Below are positions 18,034-27,852 of a DNA stretch of 64,000 nt, piece after piece. The notes below the pieces were generated by a model. It was given only the letters and a program-made list of their open reading frames with translations. It was not told the DNA's origin and ran no database searches. The stretch covers positions 2,666,001-2,730,000 of the forward strand of contig CADDXC010000001.1 in the NCBI GenBank assembly GCA_902809985.1, given 5' to 3'. Each line of letters begins with the position of its first letter. The stretch's first letter is position 1. Made by a program: the position numbers and the translations under genes. The stretch comes from Clostridiaceae bacterium BL-3 (GTDB taxonomy: Bacteria; Bacillota; Clostridia; Clostridiales; Clostridiaceae).

Positions 18034-19536
18034 TCATTTTACCACAAGCACTTTATTAAACACTTTATAAAAATAATCCTTGCAGTCATCAATCATACCC
18101 ATCTCAAGCAAAGATTCTTTTTTTGAAACTATATTTAAAATAACTTTTTCCTTTTCAATCTCAATGTCTATATCCACAACGTTGCCATCATATGCTCTAT
18201 CAAGAGACCTTGAAATATAAAACACCAAAGACAATTTTTTAATCATTTCAATATCACTACAATTTAGGATCTTGCCAAAATAATCAGTTTTTTTAATTTT
18301 GCCTTCTTCAAAATTGGACACTACAAAGGCTGTCATTATCTGTTCTCTATGGGTAAGTCCATATATCTTCAGGTTTCTCACAATGTAAAAGGAATAATTT
18401 TCCTGGCTCCCAAATCCCAGTGAAATACCACATTCACTGAGCATAACTGCAGACTTTAATATTCTATAATCCTCATCCTTCATGGATAACATATCTGAAA
18501 AAACTGCACATAATTTCTTGGCAAAGCCCCACACCAACTTTAGATGATCTTTATCCAGATTATAATTATTCATTATGTTATTCAATGAAAAATCAAGTAT
18601 ATTTTCAACAAGAGGAGGATAACCTTCTATTAATTTTCCATAAAGCAGTCCCTGCCTCAACCCGCTTTCACTGATACAGAGTTTTTTAGTATTGCAGTAC
18701 TTTATCACTGTAGCTATACAGCAAATGGCGCCTACAAATATGTCCGCTCTGTCTCTGGATATTCCCCTCACTTTTTTATACTGAGAAATACCCATGTTCT
18801 TTAAAAAATTGTATATATCTATAACATCTTTAGAAGAAATTATATAATTATGAGGGTTATTAAAAGGATAATTGATTTTATTTCTATGTATTTTGCCAAT
18901 AGTCCTGTGACTTCCTCCGATACCTATAAGAGACATACCAGATGCTTCTTTCAGCCAGCCTATTTTATCAAAATTTGACACCAGAAAAGCCTCTAGTTCT
19001 TTTATTCTTTTTTGGTTGTTTCCCTTAATGGAAAGAAATTTATCTGTGAGTGTAATTGCTCCCATTGGAATACTTATACACTCTTTTAGCTTTCTATTTT
19101 TAACCAGTATGAATTCAGTGCTGCTTCCACCTATATCCATTAAAAGTGCAGATTTAACATCAATGCTGTTAACTACTGCCAGATAATCAAAATATGCTTC
19201 TTCATCTCCCGAAAGTACTCTTATATCTATTCCTATTTCTTTTTTTGCCCTATCTATGAACTCTCTCTGATTGGAAGCCTTCCGCACTGCTTCTGTGGCA
19301 ACCGCCACAATCTCAGTTACATCATTTGAATCACATAGTCTTTTAAAATGAGATAATGCAATAATGGCCAATCTGATTTTTTCTTCACTTATGGCTCCAT
19401 CAGCTGTCATATTCCTTCCGAGTCTTACTATGGACTTCAATTCATCTACAAACTGATAATTTCTTCCATTCATAATTTTTACAATCAAGACTCTCATGGA
19501 GTTAGAACCAATATCTATTATTGCCAATTTTTTCAT
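18034..19536 (-). CDS. ppx: Exopolyphosphatase / guanosine pentaphosphatase family protein (Ppx/GppA)
   Basis: This 500-residue protein has the ASKHA phosphatase core: LAIIDIGSNSMRVLIVKI at the N terminus, AVATEAVRKASN near residue 90, the phosphate loop LLMDIGGSSTEFILV near residue 135 and GIGGSHRTIGK near residue 208. A helical C-terminal half (from about 310) contains HD-like helices. It should release phosphate from polyphosphate or from pppGpp. It is divergent from a second Ppx-like gene and ppk, which suggests paired control of polyphosphate turnover. Confidence 0.88.
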   Translation of the reverse strand: MKKLAIIDIGSNSMRVLIVKIMNGRNYQFVDELKSIVRLGRNMTADGAISEEKIRLAIIALSHFKRLCDSNDVTEIVAVATEAVRKASNQREFIDRAKKEIGIDIRVLSGDEEAYFDYLAVVNSIDVKSALLMDIGGSSTEFILVKNRKLKECISIPMGAITLTDKFLSIKGNNQKRIKELEAFLVSNFDKIGWLKEASGMSLIGIGGSHRTIGKIHRNKINYPFNNPHNYIISSKDVIDIYNFLKNMGISQYKKVRGISRDRADIFVGAICCIATVIKYCNTKKLCISESGLRQGLLYGKLIEGYPPLVENILDFSLNNIMNNYNLDKDHLKLVWGFAKKLCAVFSDMLSMKDEDYRILKSAVMLSECGISLGFGSQENYSFYIVRNLKIYGLTHREQIMTAFVVSNFEEGKIKKTDYFGKILNCSDIEMIKKLSLVFYISRSLDRAYDGNVVDIDIEIEKEKVILNIVSKKESLLEMGMIDDCKDYFYKVFNKVLVVK

Positions 19537-19758
19537 AGCGTATCTCCTTATATGAAATTATAACTATTTACAATATACCTATTATATTATATAAATTCAG
19601 CAAATATTTCAACAAATATCTGGAAGTATATTTAAGGGTATGTTATTTAAATGTTAAAATCCTGTTAAGTTTAAAGTATTCACCACCCTCAATAAAGTAT
19701 AATTTAATTGTTCATAATATAATTATTGCACTTAAAATTTATATTGGAGTTGATGTAC

Positions 19759-21300
19759 ATGAAAAGCATTAAATTGTCACAGACAGTAGCAGCCATAGAT
19801 GCTGGTTCCAACTACTTGAGAATGAGTATTTCCGACATAGATCATGACGGTCACATCAATGTACTGGAAGATTTAATCAAACCTACCAATATAGGAAGAG
19901 ATACTTTTTCAAGCGGCAGAATATCTGTTGATACTATTCACAATACCTGTAATGACATAAAGGGATTCACACAGGTAATGAAAGATTACAAAATAAAAAA
20001 TTATAAGGCTGTATGCACCAGTGGAATACGTGAAGCTGAAAACAAGCAGTATATCCTGGAACAGATAAAACTCAGAACAGGAATAGAAATAGAGGACATA
20101 AATGTATCACAAGAACGTTTTTATATAATGAAAGCTCTAAAATACAATGTATCTGAATTTAATTTTTTTGATGAAAAGACCACATTGGTTATAAATATAA
20201 CAACAGGTTCAGTGGAAGCTTCCATTTTTGAAGATAATAAATTAAAATTTACAGAGCATATCCAAATAGGGTCTCTCAGGTTGAAAGAAACCTTTACGGG
20301 TTTGGAAAATAAGATTATGAATTTCTCCAATTTAATGAAGGAATACGTTGAAAGTAAATTATACTGGATAAAATCCAATACAAAGCATTTAAAAATAGAA
20401 AACCTCATCATAATAGGAGGCGAAGTACATACAATTGTCAATTTAATCAACAGCAGGGGCAATAATTCCAAAATGAATAATATAATACTTGGAAAAGATT
20501 TTAAATCACTGTACAATGAAATTAAAAATATGACTGAGGATCAAATCACTTTTAAATATAAAATCAGTGCCATTAAAATGAACCTTTTGCTCCCCACGCT
20601 GATTTTATTCAACTGCTTTTACAAGATGGCAAATACGGAAAGTATATACAACCCCAACATAACTTTAAGGCTTGGGGTCTTACAGGATCTTTCTGATAAG
20701 ATTTTCAACCTTCCCCGTAAATCAAAGCTTATAGATGATATTTTAAGTTCTATAGATCATATTGCCGACAAATATAAGATTGACAAAATCCATTCCAATT
20801 ACGTAGAAAAAATTGCACTGTCAATATTTGATCAAACTTTAAAAATTCACAAGATGGGGGAATCTGAAAGATTGTATCTGCAGGTATCCAGCAGGATTCA
20901 CGATGTAGGACAATTTATAGATGCAGTAGATCCTGAAATTCAAGCTTATAACATAATAATAAATCAGGATATAATGGGATTTTCATATAGAGAACTAAAC
21001 ATAATAGCCAGCATAGCCAAATACCATTGGGATATAATACCTAAAGAATCAGATTATAATTATTCCATTCTGGATTCCAGAGATAAGATGGTCACATCTA
21101 TGTTGTCTGCCATTTTAAAATTATCAGAGGCACTTGATACATCCCATCTTCAAAAAATAACAGATATAAAACTTACGAAAAACGGCGACATGCTATTTTT
21201 CAATACTACATCTGAAAAAGACATAAGCCTTGAAGAATGGGCTTTTAACAGTAAGGCAAACTTTTTTCAGGAAGTTTTCGGTATAAAACCAACAATTTAA
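19759..21300 (+). CDS. Second Ppx/GppA-family protein with C-terminal HD domain
   Basis: About 514 residues. The ASKHA core is visible (AAIDAGSNYLRMSISDI, CTSGIREAENKQYI, then TLVINITTGSVEASIF in place of the usual DIGGGSTE loop). The C-terminal HD region has SSRIHDVGQFIDAVDPE, AKYHWD and SAILKLSEALDTSHLQK. The phosphate loop lacks the canonical acidic and double-glycine pattern, so catalysis may be weakened or altered and a regulatory role is possible. The start at 19759 follows GGAG by nine bases (19753 is an alternative). Thirteen bases separate it from ppk, so they form one operon. Confidence 0.85.
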   Translation: MKSIKLSQTVAAIDAGSNYLRMSISDIDHDGHINVLEDLIKPTNIGRDTFSSGRISVDTIHNTCNDIKGFTQVMKDYKIKNYKAVCTSGIREAENKQYILEQIKLRTGIEIEDINVSQERFYIMKALKYNVSEFNFFDEKTTLVINITTGSVEASIFEDNKLKFTEHIQIGSLRLKETFTGLENKIMNFSNLMKEYVESKLYWIKSNTKHLKIENLIIIGGEVHTIVNLINSRGNNSKMNNIILGKDFKSLYNEIKNMTEDQITFKYKISAIKMNLLLPTLILFNCFYKMANTESIYNPNITLRLGVLQDLSDKIFNLPRKSKLIDDILSSIDHIADKYKIDKIHSNYVEKIALSIFDQTLKIHKMGESERLYLQVSSRIHDVGQFIDAVDPEIQAYNIIINQDIMGFSYRELNIIASIAKYHWDIIPKESDYNYSILDSRDKMVTSMLSAILKLSEALDTSHLQKITDIKLTKNGDMLFFNTTSEKDISLEEWAFNSKANFFQEVFGIKPTI

Positions 21301-21313
21301 GGAGGCTCAATTT

Positions 21314-23440
21314 ATGGGTAAATTCAACAAAAGTAAAAATTTTATAAACAGAGAGCTAAGCTGGATAGAATTCAATAAGAGAGTACTGGAAGAGTGCAGA
21401 GATACAAATCATCCTCTATTTGAACGTCTGAGATTTCTTTCTATAACCTGTTCCAACCTGGATGAATTTTTCATGGTAAGAGTTGGCTCTCTCATGGATC
21501 AGATAAAGGCAGGCTTCAACAAACCGGATCCTTCAGGATTGACTCCAAAAGAACAGCTGGCAGATATATATTCAAGTGTGACAAAATTGGTGGCAAAGCA
21601 GTGCAGTTATTATAATCGTTCTTTAAAAATAGCTCTTGGAAAGGAAAACATAAAATTTCTAAAACCTCAGGATTTAGATGAAAATCAGAGCAAATTTATA
21701 AAAAACTACTATCGCAAGAATGTTTTTCCCGTTCTGACTCCAGTACTTTTAGACAGCAGCAGTGCTTTTCCACTGCTTTTAAACAAGAGTTTAAACATAG
21801 GTCTCATCATCGAGAAAAAAGGAGTCAAATCTTTCGCTACGGTTCAGGTACCCTCGGTACTTCCAAGGATAGTGGTGATACCAAGTGAATCAAATTTTAA
21901 CATAATACTTCTGGAAGATATTATAAAATCAAACTTAAAAACTCTTTTTGGTACCGAAAATATATTATCCTGCGGATGTTACAGAATAACGAGAAACGCA
22001 GATATGGCTGTGGATGAAGAGGGTGCAGAAGATCTTCTTGAAGCCATAGAGGAATCTTTAAAGCAGCGTAAGTGGGGTGCTGCAGTAAGACTGGAACTTG
22101 AAAGAGGAATAGACAAGGATATAGTGAGAACCCTTGAGAAAGAACTGGAAATCTCAAAGACTCAGGAATATATCTTAAATGTTCCACTGGACTTGACCTT
22201 TTTAAATAAGCTCATATCCGTAAAAAAGTACAAATATCTGTGCTATGAGCCTATAAAGCCATTAAATCCACTTAAAGGGATGGAAGATGAGGACATTTTT
22301 TCCATAATATCAAAGAAAGATATACTCTTATACCACCCCTATGAGTCCTTTGAACCTGTTATAGAATTTGTAAAGCAGGCTACAGAAGATCCTTCAGTAC
22401 TTGCCATAAAGCAGGTGCTCTACAGGGTCAGCGGAAACTCTCCCATTGTAAGATCTCTTATAAAAGCAGCCGAAAATGGAAAACAGGTTACAGTGCTCGT
22501 GGAATTAAAGGCAAGATTTGATGAAGAAAACAACATAATATGGGCAAAGCAGCTGGAAAAGGCAGGATGCCATGTAATCTACGGATTAGTGGGACTTAAA
22601 ACGCACTGCAAGCTTCTCTTAGTAGTCAGGAGAGAAAATGACGGAATAAAAAGGTATGTTCACATGGGCACTGGCAATTACAACGATGTAACTGCAAAAA
22701 TATATACGGATTTGGGTCTTTTCACATCAAATCCCTATTTTGGTGAAGATGCATCCGTAATATTCAACATGCTTTCAGGTCATTCCATTCCAAAAGAACT
22801 TAAAAAGACCTGTATAGCTCCACTTAATTTGAGAGAAAGGTTTCTATATCTCATAGAACGGGAGAAAAACAACGCTCTAGATAGCAAACCTGCTAAAATA
22901 ATTGCCAAGATGAATTCACTGGTGGATAAACATGTAATTGAAGCTCTGTACGACGCATCCTGTGCAGGAGTAAAAATCCAGTTAATCGTCAGGGGTATAT
23001 GTTGTTTAAGGCCAAAAATAAAGGGTGTCAGTGAAAATATAAGTGTAATAAGTATCGTGGGAAGGTTCCTCGAGCACAGCAGAATATATTATTTTTACAA
23101 TAATGGTGAGGAAGCACTGTATTTATCCAGTGCAGACTGGATGAACAGAAATCTGGACAGAAGAGTGGAACTTTTATTTCCCATAGAAGATACAGATGTA
23201 AAGAATAAATTGAAGGGAATACTCAATACACAGTTAAACGACACAATCAAAGCTAGAATGCTGACCAGCGACGGTTCTTATTCTCATATAGACAAACGCG
23301 GCGGGAAACGGGCCCTGGACAGCCAGAAATTATTTTACGAGACAACCCTGGATCCGGACAAGAACTCTTTAAGTAAAACGGAGCTCTCCAAAAAGAAATG
23401 GAGGGAAGAAGGTTTTCAGGTACGTCAACCTCAAGTATAA
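21314..23440 (+). CDS. ppk: Polyphosphate kinase 1
   Basis: This 708-residue enzyme reversibly makes polyphosphate from ATP. It has the PPK N-terminal domain (INRELSWIEFNKRVLEE), the middle domain, and two phospholipase-D-like C-terminal domains with the catalytic histidines in KTHCKLLLVVRR / HMGTGNYND (about residue 452) and in LEHSRIYYFYNNGEE (about 600), plus SADWMNRNLDRRVELLFPI. Its length is normal for PPK1. It follows the Ppx-like gene with a GGAGG ribosome site and is convergent with the alpha-barrel protein gene. Confidence 0.97.
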   Translation: MGKFNKSKNFINRELSWIEFNKRVLEECRDTNHPLFERLRFLSITCSNLDEFFMVRVGSLMDQIKAGFNKPDPSGLTPKEQLADIYSSVTKLVAKQCSYYNRSLKIALGKENIKFLKPQDLDENQSKFIKNYYRKNVFPVLTPVLLDSSSAFPLLLNKSLNIGLIIEKKGVKSFATVQVPSVLPRIVVIPSESNFNIILLEDIIKSNLKTLFGTENILSCGCYRITRNADMAVDEEGAEDLLEAIEESLKQRKWGAAVRLELERGIDKDIVRTLEKELEISKTQEYILNVPLDLTFLNKLISVKKYKYLCYEPIKPLNPLKGMEDEDIFSIISKKDILLYHPYESFEPVIEFVKQATEDPSVLAIKQVLYRVSGNSPIVRSLIKAAENGKQVTVLVELKARFDEENNIIWAKQLEKAGCHVIYGLVGLKTHCKLLLVVRRENDGIKRYVHMGTGNYNDVTAKIYTDLGLFTSNPYFGEDASVIFNMLSGHSIPKELKKTCIAPLNLRERFLYLIEREKNNALDSKPAKIIAKMNSLVDKHVIEALYDASCAGVKIQLIVRGICCLRPKIKGVSENISVISIVGRFLEHSRIYYFYNNGEEALYLSSADWMNRNLDRRVELLFPIEDTDVKNKLKGILNTQLNDTIKARMLTSDGSYSHIDKRGGKRALDSQKLFYETTLDPDKNSLSKTELSKKKWREEGFQVRQPQV

Positions 23441-23453
23441 AAATAAAGTTTAG

Positions 23454-23528
23454 AGTTCAAATATCAAATATAGTAGATTTTCGGTTTTACCCGAAAATCT
23501 TTATCATTTGATATTTTATATTTGAACT
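23454..23528. repeat. Palindromic repeat element, copy A
   Basis: The inner stem GATTTTCGG (23476-23484) / CCGAAAATC (23491-23499) has a six-base loop and is flanked by outer arms AGTTCAAATATCAAA / TTTGATATTT...TTTGAACT. It sits between convergent ppk and the alpha-barrel gene. The same inner stem with different but still complementary outer arms recurs at 45133-45196. Confidence 0.65.
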
Positions 23529-23541
23529 TTCATAAGAGGAG

Positions 23542-24768
23542 CTAATTTCTAAATATGCTGCCGGTCTGTTCTTTAAACATTTTATAAGCTTCCAGTGCCT
23601 CCGCAGCCTGTTCAGTAGAAAGAGGATCATACACATTCTGCTTATTATAGCTGAATCCTCCATCTTTTAATTTATAACTTAAAAGTTCATCTATCAGGTT
23701 TTTGTTGTTTTTCGTAAATTCACTGCCTGTAGGATCTATTCCATTACTGCAGAGAGCTATGATAACCTGAGATAAACTCTGGCTGTTCTCTACACCCATA
23801 GAGGAATATCCTGCATCACTGCCCTGCATGGAGGAAAGTTTTGCAATTCCGGCATCTACGACCTGCTTCACATCTTCTCTATCTCTATACGGTGCCAGAG
23901 CTGTGAGTGCCATAGATGTCATATCTGTATCCGCTTTATTACTCGTAATACTCCATCCATTATCCTCTGTCCTGGCAGATACTATTTTATCTATGAATTT
24001 ATCTCTACTAACAAGGGCATCATTTGGCACGTCAAAATTTCCAGAATCCAAAGCTATAAGACCAAATATATAGGCATTTATACCCTGGTTATCCATGCCG
24101 GCATTATTGTATATTTTTTCTACCAGATTATATCCTCCAAAACTTGTAGAATCCTTGCCCAGTAATGATAGGACAATTACCATTCTCTCATAATCCGTAG
24201 GGGCAAAAGAATCGGCTTGTGATGAAGTCAGGCTGTTTTCAAAAGAAGTCCAATAACTTGGGGGAACTTCCTCTCCACATCTATATACCACCAATGCTTG
24301 CCAATCATCTTGGATCCCATCTTTTAAAATTTTATTCACAGTTGCATCAAGTGTACTTTCCACCTGAGACTTATAATTATAATCTTGAGATACAGAGCTC
24401 AATTCGAAAGTGTATTTAAGACTACTTTTTAAATACCTGCTTTCTGAAGAATGAACTCCATTTCCTACATTTAAAGAATAAACTTCCCCCTGCTTATATC
24501 CGCCTTCCGGAGCATCTACCTTTACTTTGCTGCTGTCAAGTAATTTTATACTGACATTTACTAAATTTCCTTTACTGTCCGTTACAGTTATGGCATTTTT
24601 GGTCTGATCATCAAAACCCACAGGTTGACTAAATTTTATAGTCCATGATCTATTAGGATCAGTTATAGTTTTATCTACAGAAGCCGCTTTCACAAGCAGC
24701 GGTTGAACCAATAGTATTGAAGTCACAGCCGTGCTTAAAACGGCATACTTTATCTTTGATCTTAACAT
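23542..24768 (-). CDS. Secreted alpha-barrel (prenyltransferase/squalene-cyclase-repeat) protein of B12 operon
   Basis: This 408-residue protein has a signal peptide (residues 1-28, ending VKAAS), an Ig/Big-like region (about 30-125, SWTIKFSQPVGFDDQTKN) and an alpha-alpha barrel domain (about 140-400) with squalene-cyclase-type repeats such as DTDMTSMALTALAPY and GINAYIFGLIALDSG. The same domain makes up the alpha domain of vertebrate intrinsic factor and transcobalamin. It is the last gene of the riboswitch-controlled operon. A corrinoid-binding role is inferred from the domain and context. Confidence 0.8.
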   Translation of the reverse strand: MLRSKIKYAVLSTAVTSILLVQPLLVKAASVDKTITDPNRSWTIKFSQPVGFDDQTKNAITVTDSKGNLVNVSIKLLDSSKVKVDAPEGGYKQGEVYSLNVGNGVHSSESRYLKSSLKYTFELSSVSQDYNYKSQVESTLDATVNKILKDGIQDDWQALVVYRCGEEVPPSYWTSFENSLTSSQADSFAPTDYERMVIVLSLLGKDSTSFGGYNLVEKIYNNAGMDNQGINAYIFGLIALDSGNFDVPNDALVSRDKFIDKIVSARTEDNGWSITSNKADTDMTSMALTALAPYRDREDVKQVVDAGIAKLSSMQGSDAGYSSMGVENSQSLSQVIIALCSNGIDPTGSEFTKNNKNLIDELLSYKLKDGGFSYNKQNVYDPLSTEQAAEALEAYKMFKEQTGSIFRN

Positions 24769-24816
24769 TTTACATTTCCCCCCATATACAATTATTTAAC
24801 AAATATAATCTAATCG

Positions 24817-25515
24817 TTACATACCATTTTTAACATACTTCCAAATCACAGAATCCCCACTCTTCAACACATATTGTCCACTTCCTATATTGGCCTTTAC
24901 AAATTGGGACTGTCCTTTTTTCTTCACATAATAACACCATCCGGACATGGGTCCTTCTGCCCTCTCTTTCAGCCCATTTATATCTGAGAAATAAATTGTA
25001 GAACCAGTTCCCTTTGTTGTGTAACTTATCTTGACTCCATCAAGAACCTTTTGAGTTACATATCCTACGGTTTGTCCATCTATACCATTCAAATTTTTTT
25101 GTAAAACAACTCTATTTCCATGAGCTTCATCAATAATCTCAATAGAAGACTGCTCTACCGACTTTTGAGAACTAGCACCGGGTGCACTGGAATTTTGTGA
25201 AGAACCACCTTGAGTTGAAGAAGTCTGTCCAGTTTTGCTGTTTACCTTTGAAGCTCCATCTAAACTGCTGGAAGCAGAATTTTTAGACGATTTGCTGGAG
25301 ACAGCAGGATTTCCCTTTTCATCTTTAGCACCACTTTGGCTTTTCCCAGCTTGAGCTGTACTATTTGACTTATTTTGGGCTTTCTCTGCACTTGCCTGTT
25401 TATTTGAAATAGTGCTGGTATATACGTTCTGAGCCTTGATCGCAAGCGCAAATATAACAGCGCATACCACAACAGCAGATACAATTATTATATACTTTTT
25501 CTTTTTATTCTTCAT
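24817..25515 (-). CDS. Membrane-anchored DUF4430 (transcobalamin beta-domain-like) protein
   Basis: About 232 residues: an N-terminal membrane anchor (IIIVSAVVVCAVIFALAIKA), a long Ser/Lys/Gln-rich low-complexity linker (about 35-125), then a DUF4430 domain with DGVKISYTTKGTGSTIYFSD, SGWCYYVKKKGQS and SGDSVIWKYV. DUF4430 is the C-terminal beta domain of transcobalamin and intrinsic factor. The ATG at 25515 is preferred to the one at 25524, which abuts the ribosome site. It overlaps the S-component gene. It is probably a surface binding subunit that feeds the ECF transporter. Confidence 0.8.
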   Translation of the reverse strand: MKNKKKKYIIIVSAVVVCAVIFALAIKAQNVYTSTISNKQASAEKAQNKSNSTAQAGKSQSGAKDEKGNPAVSSKSSKNSASSSLDGASKVNSKTGQTSSTQGGSSQNSSAPGASSQKSVEQSSIEIIDEAHGNRVVLQKNLNGIDGQTVGYVTQKVLDGVKISYTTKGTGSTIYFSDINGLKERAEGPMSGWCYYVKKKGQSQFVKANIGSGQYVLKSGDSVIWKYVKNGM

Positions 25516-26221
25516 TAATTTCATCTCCCTTTTTAGTATTCATGTAACTTATAATCAATCTCCTATTATAGCGCTGAAGCACCGGTAAAAACCTCTTGTA
25601 AAATATAACTGAAAACACAAAAGAGCTGATTCCATGGAGAATATCAAAAGTCAATCCCGAAGCATAAGCAGCTAAAATTGAGCCTAAGTTTATAGGTTTT
25701 ACGAAAGCCAATATATACTGAATGTTCATAATCCAGTCAAACATAAAGCCAAACAAAAAACACAGAATTGAGAATTTAAAAGTTGAAATTTTTCTGCCGC
25801 TCTTCCCCAATATCCCTGAAATGATTCCCACAAGCCCCCAGGAAAACATCTGCCAGGGAGTCCAGGGTCCCTGACCAAAAAATATATTGGATAAAAATGC
25901 AGTAGTGCTTCCAATTAAAAATCCCTCATAAGATCCAAATACAAAGCCAGAAATTGCCACTAAAAAAGTAACCGGTTGTATATTTGGAGCAGCAGCAAAT
26001 ACTATTCTGGAAACAGCTGCAAATGCACTTAAAGTAGCTATTATAGCAATTTCCTTAGTACCTGAGTGACTTTTTTCAAAATAGAAATAACTCATAAAAA
26101 GTATTGCAAAAACACTCACAGTGCATATAAGTGAAACTCCTGTTTGAAAATTACTTCTAACCGTAAGTGCCATTAGCACTATGATTATAAGAGAAGTAAC
26201 TACAATAATAAATTTTTTCAT
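25505..26221 (-). CDS. ECF transporter S component (predicted cobalamin/corrinoid-related)
   Basis: This protein of about 238 residues has six or more membrane helices and S-component features: IIATLSAFAAVSRIVFAAAP (the ECF-like start), PVTFLVAISGFVFGSYEGFL and GQGPWTPWQMFSWGLVGIIS. S components bind the vitamin and dock on the EcfT-EcfA module. Substrate cannot be read from sequence; the cobalamin riboswitch and DUF4430 partners point to a corrinoid or B12 precursor. The start ATG overlaps the EcfA stop by four bases (ATGA). Confidence 0.85.
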   Translation of the reverse strand: MKKFIIVVTSLIIIVLMALTVRSNFQTGVSLICTVSVFAILFMSYFYFEKSHSGTKEIAIIATLSAFAAVSRIVFAAAPNIQPVTFLVAISGFVFGSYEGFLIGSTTAFLSNIFFGQGPWTPWQMFSWGLVGIISGILGKSGRKISTFKFSILCFLFGFMFDWIMNIQYILAFVKPINLGSILAAYASGLTFDILHGISSFVFSVIFYKRFLPVLQRYNRRLIISYMNTKKGDEINEE

Positions 26222-27852
26222 ATTGAACACCTTTCAATGGCTTCTTCCAGGGTAAATATACTATCATCCTTATCCCTCAACAATTTGTTCATGGAAGTTG
26301 TATAAAATATTCCATCTCCCAATACCTGCCTCTTATTTCCGTCTGCCACAATTCTCCCATTGAACATAATCATGTATCTTCTGCAAAAATTACTGGCAAA
26401 ATCTGTATCATGAGTCACCAAAATAATGGAAGTACCCTTTCTATTGAGATTTTGAAGTAATTTCCCCAATTTGTTTTTAAGTCCACTCTCAAGGCCTCTC
26501 GTTGGCTCATCCAGTAGAATCATATCAGGCTGTAATACAAGTATGGAGGCTATGGCTACCCTCTGACGCTGACCGCCGCTTAAATCCCTTGGGTTTTTAT
26601 CCTTCAGATCATATATTTCAAGTTCTTTTAAAACGCTATTCACTATTTTCTCATCATATATCCCATAATTGTCCATGGTAAATTTAACTTCTTCGTAAAC
26701 ACTGTCCTTTGACAAATAATCATTGGGATTTTGAGATATATATCCTATATGTCTGGCTATCTGCCTTATATCCATTTTCGAAGTATCTTCTCCATAGAGC
26801 CTTATGATGCCTTCATGCTCCACAAGTCCCAGAATAGTTTTTAAGAGAGTGCTTTTTCCGGCACCGTTGGCTCCCAATATTGCAATAAATTCACCATTTT
26901 CCACAGTAAAATTTATATCTCTCAAAACTTGTTTAGAGCCATATTTACAATTTAATTTGTTTACAGAAATCACTTCTTTGTCATTATTCTGGAATTCAGC
27001 AGCAGCAACTTCATTTCCTGATTTTACATTCAATGAGCTGTTTAGAATTTCCACCCGGGCGTCTTTAAAATTTTGCGGCATTTTATTAAAATTCATTTTT
27101 TTAAAGAACTTGAGATAATCGGGCATAAACATAAATTGTCTTTTATTACAATTATAATAAAAATCTCTCTTATCTTCAAATAACTCCAAAGTCCCATCAT
27201 TCATGATAGCTATGGAATCCACAGTATCAAACCACCTGTTCACTCTCTGCTCTATGACTATTATGGTTATTCCGAGTTCTTCATTTATTTTTTTAGTTAT
27301 ATTCAGCATTTCTTCTGCAGAAGAGGGATCCAGCTGTGAAGTTGGTTCATCCAGTATTATACAATCCGGCATATATACAAGGGCAGAGGCCACTGCCACT
27401 TTCTGTTTTTCCCCTCCTGACAGGGAAGCAATATCTCTATCAGCAAGATGAAGTATTCCCGAAAATTGAAGTGCCTCATAAACTCTCCTCTTGATCACAT
27501 CTTCATCCACTCCTATATTCTCCAGTCCAAATGCTACTTCCCTGTGGACTCTATTCATCATAAGCTGTTTTTCAGGATCTTGAAATACCATGGTTACCTT
27601 TTCTGCTCTTTCCCTATGGCTCATATCTTTTAAATATTTTCCACCTATTTTTATTTCCCCGCCTATGGTACCGCCATAAAAATTAGGTACTGTACCAACT
27701 ATTGCCCTGGCAAGAGTCGATTTTCCAGATCCCGATCTTCCTGCTATTAACAGAAAATCATTTTTTTCTAACTGTAAATTTATATTTTTTAAAGACCTCT
27801 CTTTTTCCATAGGATAAGTAAAATTCAAATCCTTAATCTCTATATATGCCAT
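26218..27852 (-). CDS. ECF transporter fused double ATPase (EcfA-EcfA')
   Basis: This 544-residue protein has two ABC ATPase domains. The first (about 1-240) has Walker A AGRSGSGKST and LSGGEKQKVAVASALVYMPD; the second (about 290-530) has LGANGAGKST and LSGGQRQRVAIASILVLQPD. It powers the adjacent S and T membrane subunits. Fused A-A' chains are found in dedicated (group I-like) ECF systems, in keeping with a transporter committed to one substrate. It overlaps both neighbours, so the operon is tightly coupled. Confidence 0.93.
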   Translation of the reverse strand: MAYIEIKDLNFTYPMEKERSLKNINLQLEKNDFLLIAGRSGSGKSTLARAIVGTVPNFYGGTIGGEIKIGGKYLKDMSHRERAEKVTMVFQDPEKQLMMNRVHREVAFGLENIGVDEDVIKRRVYEALQFSGILHLADRDIASLSGGEKQKVAVASALVYMPDCIILDEPTSQLDPSSAEEMLNITKKINEELGITIIVIEQRVNRWFDTVDSIAIMNDGTLELFEDKRDFYYNCNKRQFMFMPDYLKFFKKMNFNKMPQNFKDARVEILNSSLNVKSGNEVAAAEFQNNDKEVISVNKLNCKYGSKQVLRDINFTVENGEFIAILGANGAGKSTLLKTILGLVEHEGIIRLYGEDTSKMDIRQIARHIGYISQNPNDYLSKDSVYEEVKFTMDNYGIYDEKIVNSVLKELEIYDLKDKNPRDLSGGQRQRVAIASILVLQPDMILLDEPTRGLESGLKNKLGKLLQNLNRKGTSIILVTHDTDFASNFCRRYMIMFNGRIVADGNKRQVLGDGIFYTTSMNKLLRDKDDSIFTLEEAIERCSI

